From positions 68,905,418 through 68,969,417 of the forward strand of contig NC_091135.1 of the NCBI RefSeq assembly GCF_041381155.1: a stretch of DNA of 64,000 bases, in the 5' to 3' direction. Under the pieces are notes generated by a model. It made no database searches, was not told the DNA's origin, and saw only the letters and a list, made by a program, of their open reading frames with translations. Shown one piece after another: positions 12,619-23,709 of this stretch. Source of the stretch: Argopecten irradians. Lineage: Eukaryota > Mollusca > Bivalvia > Pectinida > Pectinidae. The position numbers and the translations under genes are program-made. How positions within the stretch are numbered: position 1 is the stretch's first letter; each line of letters opens with the position of its first letter.

Positions 12619-13440
12619 CGGTTCATCAAAGGTGCAAATCTCAGTGGCCGAGTTAGGGCGCAAGCTATAGTTTCCGTAATGAAACTATAGCGTGATCGAA
12701 TTTATTTTAGTTACATGTTGTGCGCATGTGCACAGAAGCAAAACATTATCAACCACCGATTTTCTTAAGTCGTTCCACGGTAACTAGAATTTCTTTGCGC
12801 ATGCGTCAGTTTTTGAAAACATGAAAGTGAACGGTTGTTCCATATAGGCACGTGTAATATCAATAAATAGAATTAACAGTATGCATAGTCATTAGTCAGC
12901 GCCCGAACTCGCCCAGTATGTCGACTGATAAAAATAACAATAGAAACGTACATCCCCGTCATACAGTTGATAATTCTATAAGTTTGACAAAAGAATACAC
13001 TTCCATACTTGGATATCATTATTTCAAAATGGTTTCTTATTGTTACATAGGTTACAAACAATACAATATGAAGAGAGAAATATCTTTATTTTGTTATTTT
13101 TCATTATTTATTTTCATTTATGTGCATAATACAACACTGATTGAATAAATTATTTGATAACCCTGGCTTAATTTGGTTAGATCCCACTACTACTTGTGTT
13201 TATCAACACCTGATGACCTTGGTCCATCGACTGACTACTTAATTGGTGAGTGAAGAATCAGTAATCAAATAATTATCATTGGTCTTTGTAATCTGCCACA
13301 TCAGCTCTATTTTTTTTAATTATCAATTAATATAATAGATTTATAGATTAAAACGGAATACATCGAAGATTTTAATAATAAGATTAAAAGTATTAAGATC
13401 GGCATCAAAGATATATGTTTTAAGTATATAAGGACAGCGC
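12619..13440 (+). other. tRNA-like remnant and spacer
   Basis: At 12650-12665, TGGCCGAGTTAGGGCG resembles a tRNA internal A box of the Ser/Leu type. It is followed by an 11-bp perfect inverted repeat at 12664-12691 (GCTATAGTTTC / GAAACTATAGC, 6-base loop) and GATCGAAT, a weak B box. It may be a decayed tRNA-derived SINE head. Around 13029-13090 a frame MVSYCYIGYKQYN faintly recalls a THAP zinc finger but lacks the paired cysteines. No intact gene is present. Confidence 0.3.
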
Positions 13441-13461
13441 GATCCCCCATCAACCAGCAAC

Positions 13462-14240
13462 ATGGCAAACGCACAGATATAGGTGAAATTTCTTGGAAAT
13501 AAATTTGGAAGACAGAATATTGCTTATAATGGTTACATCTACTGTGTGGAGTACAACAGAGGAGAACACACCTACTGGAGATGCACCATACCCGACTGTC
13601 CCGCCACACTTGCTACCAGCAACAACATACCTACAGGAGATGGCCGCCACCTTCACAACCATGCCAAGATCACCGTCCAGAAGAGCATTGAGAACCTCCG
13701 TACCCGCTGCGTGGAGGAAGTGAAACCCATACCCAGAAACTACGAAGAAGAGGTTACCAAACTGCGAACTCACGACTGGAACAACGACATAGTCTCCACT
13801 GTCCAACACCTACCAAAATTCCAATCTAGCAAATAATTGTTCGACAACGCCACACGCATCCAAACTCCTCAACTACCAGCCAAGACAGCACCTCGAGTGG
13901 ACACAGACGACCGCTGGAAAGGAATTCCTTCTGCTTGACGATGGTGATCAATCCAGCATCATAGTCTTTGCGACATCCAACAACCTCATCGACCTATGTA
14001 ATGCAGATACTCAAATGTGATGGAACTTTTTACGTCTGTCCAACCCAATCTAATCAGATCTACACAATTCATGCCAATATAAGACCCCAGATGTTCTCTT
14101 TGACTTTGAGACCACTGCCCATTATTTACTACGTATTTCCAGCTATCACACTGAAGGGATTGTCTTCTTTTCATTTCACACAGTGTATCCGATGGGAAGC
14201 CCAGCAAACCAGTTACACCAACTCTAGATCGGCGTGAAAT
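13462..14240 (+). pseudogene. FLYWCH zinc finger plus MULE-type transposase remnant
   Basis: From the ATG at 13462 (MANAQI then TAG) the frame continues with FLGNKFGRQN, YIYCVEYNRG, YWRC, C and HNH. This is the order of a FLYWCH zinc finger, a C2H2-type fold common at the amino end of Mutator-like (MULE) transposase-derived proteins. After the stop at 13834, another frame from about 13950 reads CDGTFYVCPTQSNQIYTIHA, the start of the MULE transposase core, whose aspartate in DGTF is the first catalytic residue, followed by RPLPIIYY. The in-frame TAG, the frameshift and the loss of the rest of the catalytic domain show a dead copy. Which element it came from cannot be told. Confidence 0.72.
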
Positions 14241-15115
14241 TGCGATGTGAAGACTCAAATTGAAATATTTTAATAACTTTGATGCTTAGTAAGGTAAACT
14301 TACATAGATATCGTGGTAAATGTCAGCCAGAACAATATGTACGGCTTCAAGAATCCTAAAATACTCTTAGATATGTTGAAAATAAGATAAAATGTAACTA
14401 TCAACTTACTCATTTGCATATCATAACGTTAATCCAAAACTTTCTGACGAAAACGTTATTCATAAAAGCGACTTTGAAAAGGAAACAATTCGGGATCTAT
14501 ACGCTTGTGGAAATCTACGAAAGCAAATGTGGTTAATATAATCACACAGCGTTTATCAAGTAAGAATTATAAAACAGTAATCAAATTGTCAGGTTTTTTG
14601 AGTACTTAGCATTTAATTTGTAATTACAAGCTGATATTTGCAATACTCTGTCAATGTTTACGTAATCGCGACCGTCTTTTCCTCGTGGCGGTCGAAATGA
14701 AATATAAACAGAGTGAAATAAATAAATATTATTTGCATGTTTATGTACCCGTAGAGTGGGGGTACGTAATTACACACAGTTTTTGTACTTTAAAAAACAT
14801 TCTTTCTAAATTGGACACAAATGGTTGTGAAATGAATAATATTTACCACAGATAACAATATGTACACAAATACGGACGAAAAGGAATGTAAGTTCGCACA
14901 CCTACCTAACATCTTTATTCCCATTGGTAAACAAATATCAGACATATACAATCATGAAATAAGATTAAACCATTTTCATTAATCGAAATAATGGTAAACA
15001 ACGAATTACGTGAAGAATATTAACTGTATATATTTACCACATGTATTTTACGGCAAAACACCTACACGTATGATCCAAGTCATTAGCAAAAAAATTTATA
15101 TGTATGAAAACAACT
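14241..15115. other. Unannotated spacer
   Basis: AT-rich DNA without supported genes, tandem structure or terminal repeats. Small frames carry no motif. Confidence 0.5.
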
Positions 15116-15119
15116 GTTA

Positions 15120-15579
15120 TTTACAGTAATGTTGAGTGTGCATGTAAGTCTTTCTGGTGCAAATGTAGAACTCAAACGCAGACTGGTGGATGGTACGTTT
15201 GTTGAGTTCTTCGAGTCGACTGTATACCAGGGTTACTGGCGAGTTATATAGCAATACACAGGGATAACAAACGTCGATATTTGGGTATGATACCCAATAC
15301 CTGATACACTTGATACCAGGGTAGCTGCTGTATAACATAGGGAAACATGGAAATTCATTAGCTATGTAATGAGTAGTTATACAATGACCCTAACATAATT
15401 TGGTTTCCAATTAGGCTTTACATGTACCTACATATGCTATTGTAAATAAGAAACACATTTGCTTGACCTACACAATGTAACATACTTGAAAGCCGCACAT
15501 TTAAATGTAGATAATTACATATTTAATTTAGTCCAAAATTCTAACTCTAAAATTCTTATCATTATTATATTATACCACA
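15120..15579 (-). mobile_element. Solo LTR, reverse orientation, related to the 8207/12127 LTRs
   Basis: The reverse complement follows the two LTRs of the element at 8201-12618: TGTGGTATAAT, GATAAGAATTTTAGA, GTGTAGGTCAAGCA, TTAGGGTCATTGTATAAC and CATACCCAAATAT occur in the same order, with many substitutions. No primer-binding site or second LTR adjoins it, so it looks like a solo LTR left by recombination. The outer end near 15120 is approximate and I could not settle a target duplication. Confidence 0.75.
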
Positions 15580-15585
15580 TTACAT

Positions 15586-15959
15586 AATATGCAATTTCTT
15601 TGCTGCAGTTACAGCTGTTCAGATCTGTTCAGAGCCATGGATCACCTGTGATGAGGCTTAGATCTAGGCCAATCCTGATGTTCATGAGGAAGACACTTAC
15701 AGTGAATCCAAAGTGTACAGTCATCACATCCAAACTATGATAGAGAGTAAGGTTCTGTCATACAAAGTTCACAAAATGTGTGGCTGTTATTAGCGTCGTA
15801 AGGAAGTCAATTTCAAACTGTTGGTGGAAGTTCTTTTGCGTTTTTGTTTGTTTGTTTGTTTTGGGTTTTTTTTTGTTGTTGTTGTTTTCGTCTTTTTTTT
15901 TTACATTTTAACCCCTTAAGTTTTTGTTGGATCATTCTTAGTCTTGGATTCATCAGAGT
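15586..15959. other. Spacer with T/G-rich low-complexity tract
   Basis: Contains a TTTG/TTTTTTG-rich run at about 15838-15905. The rest shows no recognisable feature, but it may be part of the decayed pogo-type element that follows. Confidence 0.4.
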
Positions 15960-16790
15960 GCAAAGCTTACGATCTGGTGATTAGTCTAGCATCTTTGTTT
16001 ACCATTGGCTTTGATTTTAACTTTGGAGGTTCCTGAGGAACGAAAAATGAAGATAAGAATAAATGAATCCAAGTACAACAAGTATATTTGGAGCAGATTT
16101 TACATTTTGGTGTCTGCTGTTGTATCATTTTCTGGCGCTGATGGACCTGTACTAGGTACAACTCTCATCGGGACGAGGACATATATTCCCGTTGAGCGGA
16201 AAGAAAATGATATAGCACAAACATGTATTTTGTAAAGCCTCAATTGAACGATCTGGGGAAATGTATGCCGAGAAACAGTCCACAGACTTGTGTATCCAAG
16301 TGATGTACATATGTTAGATACGTTTGATTTGAGTAAGTGAAAGACGCCACCATCAAGAGATTGAATGAGTTGTGTTGTGTGGGCAGGAAGACATAGTGTA
16401 AACGATTATCATTTTATCTTTTGCTATATCAATCACATCCTTGGTTATGTGGAAACTATGGTTGTCCATAATAACCTATACTGTTCTCCCACACTAGGGA
16501 ACAATCTGTTTTTTAACAATGTTGACAATATTTCACTATTGATGTAACCATTCTCTGTAGTTTTGAAGGGCCCGTCAGATGACAAACCATCTTGAAAAGT
16601 ATTGGAGCATTCTTTGAAAAAATAGTCAGTGGAGCAATAGATTCCCCAATAGCAGAAACTTCAAGATTTAAAGTGATGTGTCCAAAGATTCCGGCACATG
16701 GTTGATATGAATGTTTGATGCATTTTGGTACAACAAGTTTTGTCTTCGAAAATTCTTTGCCAGAAAATCAAGCCATCAATGTTCATGCCA
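15960..16790 (-). pseudogene. pogo/Tigger-type transposase remnant
   Basis: Read on the minus strand, the stretch near 16470-16330 gives DNHSFHITKDVIDIAKD, then MSSCPHNTTHSIS, then DGGVFHLLKSNVSN. This matches the order DGHGSH - LPAHTTH - LQPLDVGVF - LK of the DDE_1 endonuclease core of pogo/Tigger elements (Tc1/mariner superfamily). Upstream, at about 16720-16570, GESIAPLTIFSKNAP fits the IPPLIIF segment that precedes it. The D of DNHS corresponds to the second catalytic aspartate. Several stops and frameshifts break the frame and no terminal inverted repeats were identified, so this is an inactive fragment. Confidence 0.65.
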
Positions 16791-17009
16791 GTTTACTGAT
16801 ATGTTTTCCAAAAAATACATTTTAATTCAAGCTTAAGATTTTTGCGTGATTGTCGATAATATATATTGTAAAATGTACCATAACTGCTTTTACAACTTTT
16901 AAAACACTTTATCCACTTTTCCAGCGATCTTCCAGGTTCAGGAAAGGGTTTTAATAAAGCATTTCCAACAAATTTATCAGGATGTCGATTGTTGCTTCCC
17001 AAACTTTCA

Positions 17010-18371
17010 AATTACACACGCCGTACAAGTCTACAGTGTTGACGTAAACAAATGACGGTCATGTCGGAGCATTCGAATTGGCGGCTAAGGTCACGTGCAA
17101 AAGGGGGCGGTACCAAGCAGTTTGATTGACAGCTTGCGATCCGCCAATTGACCCGGTGACCCAAATAGAACACTTCATTTGCCAGAAAAAAAACCATTTT
17201 GACCGTTTCAGACGATACCTGCCTCTGTTATCCTACGCAGGACCTCACTTAGGTTCTCCAGATGTTCGGACAGGGTACGTCCTATGATGGAAATGTCATC
17301 TACTCTTACTACTACATGACGAATGCCCTAAAGCAGGTTATCCATGGTACGCTGGAAAATTCCAGATGCTGATGACACTTCGAAGGGAATGCGATTGTAA
17401 CGATACATACTGTTTTGAGTCCTCAACAAGTTCAAAAGGTCCAACTTTGTGTAGCCAGGTGTTGTTCACATCATTTGAATATCGCGCCATTGACTTGCTT
17501 AAATGTATGTGTAGTGCACGTGTCGCACGGACCACCCGTCCACACTCATATCACCGACCTCTCCCTACGGCACTCTCACTTCACCTATAGACAGGTACAG
17601 ACGGACCTGTCGAGTCACCCATATTACGCCATCCTTTCTATAGAGCATGTACATGCCCTGGTAAGTATTGGTATGAAAGTGTTCATTAAAATGTGCTCGT
17701 GTAAGTCTGCATTGTATATTTGTCCATCTAATACCATAGTGTGAATGACGTGTGATAGTACATATTATACTTTTATCTGTTTTTTGGTTTTCTCCCAAAT
17801 AAGTGACTGATGTGTTGCTCTCATATGTGACCCATGCTACATTTGTAAACTCACTTCCTCCGCTCAGTGTGGCGTTCAGATCTTCAATTTTGGGTATTGG
17901 GTAATTGTCTAGTTTTGACACGGCGTTTACAGTGACTTTGTAATCCCCACAGATGCGGATTGATTGATCCTCCTTTACTATGGGTACTATGGGCGCCGCC
18001 CATTCCGAAAATTGCACGGCTTCAATCGTTCCTTCGCGTTCAAGGCGACTCAGCTTCTCTTCAATTTTTTACGGAGTGCGTACGTCACGGGCCTTGCCTT
18101 GAAATATTTTGGAGTTGCTTGCGCGTCAACATATATTTTGGCCTTAATCCCTTTCACTGTGCCAACCATACTTGAATGCATCTCCATATTTCTCCAGTAC
18201 TCTGTCTACCTCTTCTGGGGTTGTTTCTGAATGGAGTTTAGTGTGGAATGTTTCAGACCAGTCCAGCTTTAGTTCCTGAAGCCGGTCTCTACCCATTAAA
18301 CTTAGGCCTTCCCCTTCCACTATCAGTAAGGGCAAGTTCTTGCTTTTACTATTGCAAACAACTGAGACCAA
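17010..18371 (-). pseudogene. Ty3/Gypsy pol remnant (protease end to reverse transcriptase)
   Basis: On the minus strand, from 18371 downward, PLLIVEGEGLSLMGRDRLQ is the junction between retropepsin and reverse transcriptase in Gypsy polyproteins. From about 18017 FSEWAAPIVPIVKEDQSIR, ICGDYKVTVN, DNYPIPKIEDL and LSGG follow, the fingers/palm of the reverse transcriptase. Around 17330-17030, broken frames hold SSVPWITCF and LANEVFYLGHRVN, matching the later SSAP..FQ..M and F....V.YLGH segments. The YVDD catalytic motif falls in damaged sequence. Multiple frameshifts and stops show a non-functional fragment, and no LTRs flank it in the window. Confidence 0.85.
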
Positions 18372-18910
18372 GAAATTAAGTACACAACAAGTGTAAAAAT
18401 GAAAGTAATATAAGCATTCAATGGTACAATAGAAATAATCTCCAGTTGAATAAAATCGGATATAAGCATTCTATCATGACGCTCGCGGATTTACATTTGT
18501 TTTCTTTTTTTATATATGCACACGTCACACAAAGCTTGGAAACTGAAATATCCCTTTAAGAACAATGCGTCACACTTGTACAAAATACAAAACGGACGGA
18601 ACGATTTCTATAGTACATACTTATCTTCAAAAAGAGAACGACGAAACCACACATGTCGATTCTGACATTTTGATGTCATGCGTCTCAAGACAGTTATTTA
18701 TTGTCTCCCTAGCATCCTTCTACCTTTTCATTTTGATAAATGAGAGAAAAAAAAATTCTCTATCTATGAGGGTGTTACAATGAAATTACAACCCTCGGGA
18801 AAATTCATGAATGTTCATAAATTACCCCTCTAGTTGCGATTTCGTTGTCACGCTCTCTAGGTAGGGAATGGTTGTATTATGGTTTCCCTAGCAACCACGG
18901 GGTATCCCTG
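18372..18910. other. Unannotated spacer before the TTAA element
   Basis: No supported gene. A 72-residue plus frame at 18565 shows no motif and is probably chance. Confidence 0.45.
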
Positions 18911-19087
18911 TTAAAGCTGACAATGCAAGTTAAAAACATGCATTTGAAATTAAAAAAAAATATATTAGCGAAATATTTTTTCAAAAATTGTTTCTGAGAC
19001 ATCCCCTAGTTATGACAGTGTGGTATCTAAGGAAGTGGCAGCCATTTTTCTTTTGCTCTTCTTAGTAACCTTCACTGGCCAACCCCC

Positions 19088-19095
19088 TATATAAA
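19088..19095 (+). promoter_or_regulatory. TATA box, left end of TTAA element copy 1
   Basis: CCCCCTATATAAAGCACG is a strong TATA match about 25 bp upstream of TTGACACACGTGTG, and lies about 260 bp upstream of the exon-like frame on the same strand. The same arrangement recurs at the opposite end and in copy 2. Confidence 0.6.
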
Positions 19096-19344
19096 GCACG
19101 GGCCACTTGACACACGTGTGTCATTCTAAACATGTCTTGTCTCAGATACACATGCCCCGATATTGCAAATAACAATGTCAAATTGAAAATAAACACTGCA
19201 CTCACCTGACAATATTTCATTGATGTAATAGATGAATGTGTTGTCAGCTATATCCCAACATATGTCCAATACGAACTAATAAAACACTTCAATATACAAC
19301 AAGTTTTACACGTACATGTACATCGACACGTGTGTGTCCTTGAT

Positions 19345-19552
19345 AGTTGTCGCTCGCTCGGGTCAGGTACGTAGTCACGTGTACATGGTCAGTTGAGTGC
19401 ATCGAGTACAATGATATACGTGGAGATATGTGGACGGATTATTGTTTGGATTTCTATTCACTTGCGTTGGAATTTTATTTTGAGAAACATCTAAATGACA
19501 GCTTAGAGGAGTTGACATGTTTTCTTGCTAACAAAAGTCCCATATAGTTTTA
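19345..19552 (+). pseudogene. Exon-like frame in TTAA element copy 1
   Basis: The frame reads VVTCTW, VECIEYNDIRGDMW, LDFY, FYFEKHLNDSLEEL and CFLANK. It aligns with the frame in copy 2 with mostly conservative changes. Here a TAG replaces a tyrosine codon (CCCATATAG against a TATAC in copy 2) shortly before the likely donor ACAG|GTGAGG at about 19552, so this copy is probably broken. I do not recognise the protein. It could be a transposase exon of an unfamiliar family or a host exon captured by the element. Confidence 0.5.
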
Positions 19553-19650
19553 CAGGTGAGGGATTTGTTTACCTATTTGTAGGTGATATATACTGTGGAC
19601 TGCTAGGCGTATGGGTACACGAATGAGCGCACGTGTGTCGATTCACGCGC

Positions 19651-19658
19651 TTTATATA
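19651..19658 (-). promoter_or_regulatory. TATA box, right end of TTAA element copy 1
   Basis: On the minus strand CCCCTATATAAAGCGCG faces the left-hand TATA box and is followed by CGACACACGTGCGC. The two boxes converge on the conserved frame. Confidence 0.55.
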
Positions 19659-19949
19659 GGGGTCGGTGAGTCGTCGGAATGTAAAACAAAAATGGCTGTC
19701 CTCAACTGGGGAATGTCTCATAAACGATTCTTGGACAACGAGTATACTTGTTTAAAAAAAAATCATTTTAATAATTTTTAACTTGCATTGTCAGCTTTAA
19801 GTATGGGAGCAATTCATCTCTAAAGGAACCTGGTCTAGTGGTTTAAAAACGATGACAATGACTACAAAACACGTATTATTTGATATGCTTAAGTTTAATA
19901 CTATTATTACTAGTATCTGCCATGATGCTCTGTCATGATTCTCTCGCAT

Positions 19950-21542
19950 TCAATAGAGGGAACGTTGTTCACATCCAGTATATTCAGTTTTGCTACCATC
20001 GACTTTGCACGTGCACATGTAGGGTATTCCGTTGATTTCATACGGAACCTTGCTCCCATCATCGACGCATTCTCCAGTTGAGGATCTGCATTCTACATAA
20101 ATATAGATAAAAATTCTAAGAGAAAAATTCACATAAATGACAAAATAGTATATTGCAAGTATATCACTCAAACCCGGTTCAATAATCCACGCTTCATTAC
20201 ATTTGCCTATCAGTAAAATTCAAACGGACCTGACTATCAACCCAACTAAAAGCATGTCGATAGGGGGATCACAATACGCAATGTGAAGTGGAACATGTCA
20301 GTGAATCAGTTATCAAAATTCAATTCTAAAGAGCGACTGAAGCATACGGGTACAATGAATTTGCTTGTGTATAATACGAATATATATATAACACCTGCAA
20401 TGTTAAATGATTGATAAAACTGAACAAATATTTCCTTCTGAGAATGGTCTGTCAATCTAGCAAACAAAAGACAGAAAGAAGTAAAAATCTAAAGCAAACC
20501 TACCAGATCTAAATATTTTGTTATAAGATACTGCAAACTTCGTAACTTACAAATAATAGTTGACATATTTACTAATTCTCGGAGCCCTAGCCTTTAGCAC
20601 GGATACTTACTATTGGATATGAGCTCCATAGACAGTGTGTATCCATCCTTCATTGTACATCTGTAGACGGCACAACCGACTGTCGCGGTTTCATCCTGAC
20701 TGACACATCCTTCTTGACCACGTGGACACTCTTCAATTACAATAGTTATCAGGTAAGTAGAAGTTCATTAAGTCGAAGTCATGACGTAGCCTAAGCGTTA
20801 GTCAAATACTATTAGATGGATACATCATACATTGAACTCATTGAATTAAGCACGATTTAACTGCACAGCCAAAGTTTTAGCATTTATTTTGAAATGCTAT
20901 GAATAATCACCCTAGGGATCGTTCGACAGGCACATGGCGATGAAATACCTCAGCGACAGGGTTACAGATCCGGTGATTAATTGTCATCGGCTATCGTTAG
21001 TTAGGAACCGTGCCTCCAAATTAAGCAAACCTTAAAGTGAACAGTCGGGCAAGGATGGCTAAAGTCGGTAAAAATGGTGTGAATGTATCCAGTATAATTT
21101 CTTATGAAATGGAAAAATAAAATCTCTCGCCAAAATCTGTCTGCGTACGAAGAAATTAATTTAAAGTATAGGAATCCTAAAACGTCCTCCCGGCTGACTA
21201 TGTCCGTGGTTACATTTACACGCAGCCTCGCTTTCAATGCTTTCAACTTTTCTTTTACTTTAATGGTCAGAACTGGGAAACTAAGCAGAACTTGACCGTC
21301 GTATTAATATGTGAGAACTTTTGGGAGGCCAATGAACACATTTAGACTGGTTTTCTTTGCCCGACTATTCACTTTAAATAATTAATGAGTCATAAATCAT
21401 TCTTCATAGGTCAGAGTCTTAGATTCCCGTAAATGTGGAAATAAAGGAAGGTATACTCACTGGACATGCAGGTCAAAGCCTCCGCGAATGGGATAGCGAA
21501 GACAATCGTGAAGATCAGGATAGGGGAGACAATGTGCTTCAT
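19950..21542 (-). CDS. Small secreted cysteine-rich protein, three coding exons
   Basis: Coding exons are 21461-21542, 20611-20730 and 19950-20092, in phase (82, 120 and 143 nt), giving 114 residues and a TGA stop at 19950-19952. Junctions are donor GTGAGT, acceptor TTGAAG, donor GTAAGT, acceptor TATGTAG. Residues 1-22 (MKHIVSPILIF...AEA) form a clear signal peptide. The mature part has ten cysteines, spaced LTC, SKC, EGC, VGC, YRC, NKC, GEC, YMC, TC, TGC, so up to five disulfides. The family is not recognised; single-domain von Willebrand C-like peptides are one possibility. The ATG directly follows an acceptor-like TTGTAG, so an upstream non-coding exon is likely. An ATTAAA-like signal on the minus strand lies at 19894-19899. 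Confidence 0.75.
20093..20610 (-). other. Intron 2 of the secreted-peptide gene
   Basis: GT-AG intron between the second and third coding exons, AT-rich, with no nested feature that I can support. Confidence 0.65.
20731..21460 (-). other. Intron 1 of the secreted-peptide gene
   Basis: GT-AG intron between the signal-peptide exon and the second coding exon. The 81-residue frame inside it on the minus strand has no motif and crosses no splice signal sensibly. Confidence 0.65.
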
Positions 21543-21639
21543 CTACAATAACAACACAGAACAATGGATTAACAGGTTTCCGCGACCACCGAATTGCGTT
21601 TACATGTTTTACGATTTTAATTTTCTTAGTAGATGCTCG

Positions 21640-21917
21640 CCCTTGTGAGGTAGGCTCTTTGTATTGTCCCCTGGCCGAGGCACACTAAAGTCTAAAAAAG
21701 TCGCAGTTTCTGCTCCTGCTTAGCGCTTAGCATACAGGGATTCGGACGACTGGTTCGCCAGTTGTCAGTATAATGTGATCGGGTGGAGTGTGTTTCTTTG
21801 TGTATTCGGCAAAAGTTCCACTATACAAGAAGACACAACACGAAAATACCGCAGCCTTCCAAAACACGAACTACACACACGCTACTCACCGCATACATGG
21901 GAGGCCATCCTTACAAC
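21640..21917 (+). repeat. Interspersed repeat, copy 1
   Basis: Sequence including GACGACTGGTTCGCC, TTGTCAGTATAATG, ACAAGAAGACACAACACG and CATGGGAG.CC recurs in the same order at 22340-23030. No coding capacity is seen. Ends are not defined, so the element class is unknown. Confidence 0.7.
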
Positions 21918-22060
21918 GATAAAACGAAATAATGATTATTTAGTTTTTTCGATAAAACGAAATAATTACTTTGTTGAAACGAAATAGTATTTCGTTAAAA
22001 CGAAATAGCATTTCGATAAAACGAAATATTATTTTGATAAAACGAAATAAAACAAAAGTG
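21918..22060. repeat. Short-period AAAACGAAAT tandem repeat
   Basis: GATAAAACGAAATA or a close variant recurs about six times with spacing near 22-24 bp. The units are partly self-complementary, as in ATTTCGTTAAAACGAAAT at about 21990. The array abuts the interspersed repeat to its left. Confidence 0.75.
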
Positions 22061-22339
22061 TGTGGCATATCAGTCAGGGGCTCCGTAGCCCAGTTATGGT
22101 ATAACTTTAAAAATTTACTAACGGTAGACACGTTATTATCCCATCATTTGATTCAGAATGCAGGTTACTTTCTTAAAAAACTTGCACAACTTTACCTTAT
22201 ATTTTATATCAAGATTTGAGTATTAGAGAATTAGAATTTACTGCGAAAAATTTAGATTTATCCATATGAATCTAGCATGCTGGTAAGTCAAAGATCCACT
22301 ATTGGCCAATATTTAGGACTATATACTAATTTCTTTCAT
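22061..22339. other. Unannotated spacer
   Basis: No frame, repeat or terminal structure is seen between the short tandem array and the second interspersed repeat copy. Confidence 0.4.
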
Positions 22340-22532
22340 GCCTACGGGTGAGGAAGGCTTTGGGTTTTGACCCCTGGCCGATACACACCATAGTCTAAAA
22401 CGTGGTAGTTTCTACCCTTGCTTAGCACTCAACATAAAGGGAGCGGGACGACTGGTTCGCCTTTTGTCAGTATAATGCGACCAGATGGGTATGTTGCTTG
22501 GTGTCTTCGGCGGCATACTTCAGTGATATAGC

Positions 22533-22878
22533 TATGGCGGCATATTTCCGCCATCGAGTTAGTTTAGTCGAATAACGGTAACTAAAATTTGACCAGATAA
22601 TTATGTCGGAAAGTCGAGTTATAACATGACTTATTGAGATGTTGGTGTCGGTGAGATGAGTTGTAACCCGACATATCCACATAATCATATTGGGAAGTCG
22701 AGCTACACTATCGTGGATCTCGTAAAATAAGTCAATTTTCAAGGATTTCCCGTGATGTAAGTCGACTTGCCGACATAAATATCTCAATGTTCAAGTCATG
22801 TTACAACTCGACTGGTCGACATAATTATCTCGGCAAAGTTACGTTACATAACTCGACCTTAATTGATATGCCACCATA
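22533..22878. mobile_element. 346-bp MITE nested in the interspersed repeat
   Basis: It starts TATGGCGGCATAT and ends ATATGCCACCATA, a 13-bp terminal inverted repeat with one mismatch, with TA at the junctions consistent with a TA target. The body repeats motifs such as GTCGACATAATTATCTCGG and variants in both orientations and has no coding capacity. TA targets suggest a Tc1/mariner-type mobiliser, but this is inference. Confidence 0.62.
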
Positions 22879-22928
22879 TAAAAAGGACAACAAGAAGACA
22901 CAACACGAATATACCACAGTCTCAGTCT

Positions 22929-22961
22929 CCCCCCCCCCCCCCCACACACACACACACACAC
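22929..22961. repeat. Poly-C plus (AC)n microsatellite
   Basis: A run of 15 C (22929-22943) is followed by about nine AC dinucleotides. Simple sequence. Confidence 0.9.
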
Positions 22962-23035
22962 TTCTTACACGTAAAAAACGCATAAATGGGAGCCCGTCCT
23001 TCCATTACCCTGGCTATAAATAGGACGTAAAGTTT

Positions 23036-23669
23036 ATAAAACAAACAAACAAACAAGCCTACGAGCGTAATACTGGCTGGTCTCGTACGATACACTCATG
23101 TCGCCTGACGCTGTATTACATGGCTATTCATTCAATACAGCCACGTGACGTCACGGCATCAACAAATTACTATTTTCTCTGTAAAATTTAAACATATTTT
23201 TCGGAAACTACGCTGGTTTTACTGTAAAAGATGCAATCAACGAGATTTGCGTTGAAAATATCACGTAAATTTCATGTATTGAGAATTCACTTGCAGTCGC
23301 GGTTTTCTTTAAAACTTGTTTCAAAATGGCGGACTATCATGAAATGGCAATCATTGTAAAATTGCAATAATACGTCAAGTTATTGAAGAAAAATACTCTT
23401 TCATATGTGGATATGAAGGATATAGGGGACCTTACATGAGTGGCAATGTGATATGAAATGGCTGTATGACATGGCTGGACGGGCCAGTTATGTGATGAAA
23501 GGAGTATTTTATCAAGCAATACAACGTGGGTAAAGTAGGATTTACCGCCGATCAGTATCACTTACCGGCAATTGTGACGTCATAAAAATCATGTCAAAAT
23601 ATGATGTCACAATCACCAAAATGTGAGACTGAACGAAGGTGAGTAATACTTTACTGACGTCGGTTCGGT
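23036..23669. other. Unannotated spacer
   Basis: Contains CACGTGACGTCACG at about 23142-23155, a CRE-like palindrome context, but no gene or promoter structure around it. Frames are short and motif-free. Confidence 0.4.
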
Positions 23670-23709
23670 ATCTCAAAATTCCGACTACAGGTTACAATGC
23701 GTATACATT

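Larger units (their letters stand above)
18911..19800 (+). mobile_element. TTAA-flanked element with exon-like frame, copy 1
   Basis: The element is bounded by TTAA on both sides (18911-18914 and 19797-19800). Perfect terminal inverted repeats start AGCTGACAATGCAAGTTA, and the similarity between the two ends extends imperfectly over about 200 bp. Each end carries a TATATAAA box pointing inward, followed by a GACACACGTG motif. Between them lies a frame also conserved in the copy at 27837-30041. TTAA duplication is typical of piggyBac and Kolobok elements; the AGCTG terminus is not the CCC start usual for piggyBac, so the superfamily is open. No transposase is recognisable. Confidence 0.88.
22340..23035 (+). 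repeat. Interspersed repeat, copy 2, split by a nested insertion
   Basis: The left part (22340-22532) and right part (22879-23035) match the copy at 21640-21917 in order: GACGACTGGTTCGCC, GTCAGTATAATG, then AAGAAGACACAACACGAATA and GGGAGCCCGTCC. Between them sits an unrelated 346-bp insert with inverted ends. The right part also has a poly-C/(AC)n tract. Confidence 0.7.

Noticed and set aside
12650..12700. Functional tRNA-Ser or tRNA-Leu gene
   Set aside because: Only the A-box region fits; the acceptor stem does not pair and the B box is poor.
13029..13100. THAP zinc finger (MVSYCYIGYKQYN)
   Set aside because: The second cysteine and downstream Pro/His positions are missing; similarity too weak to annotate.
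15967..16235. Host gene on either strand at 16 kb
   Set aside because: Frames overlap a pogo-type transposase remnant read through several stops; no splice structure.
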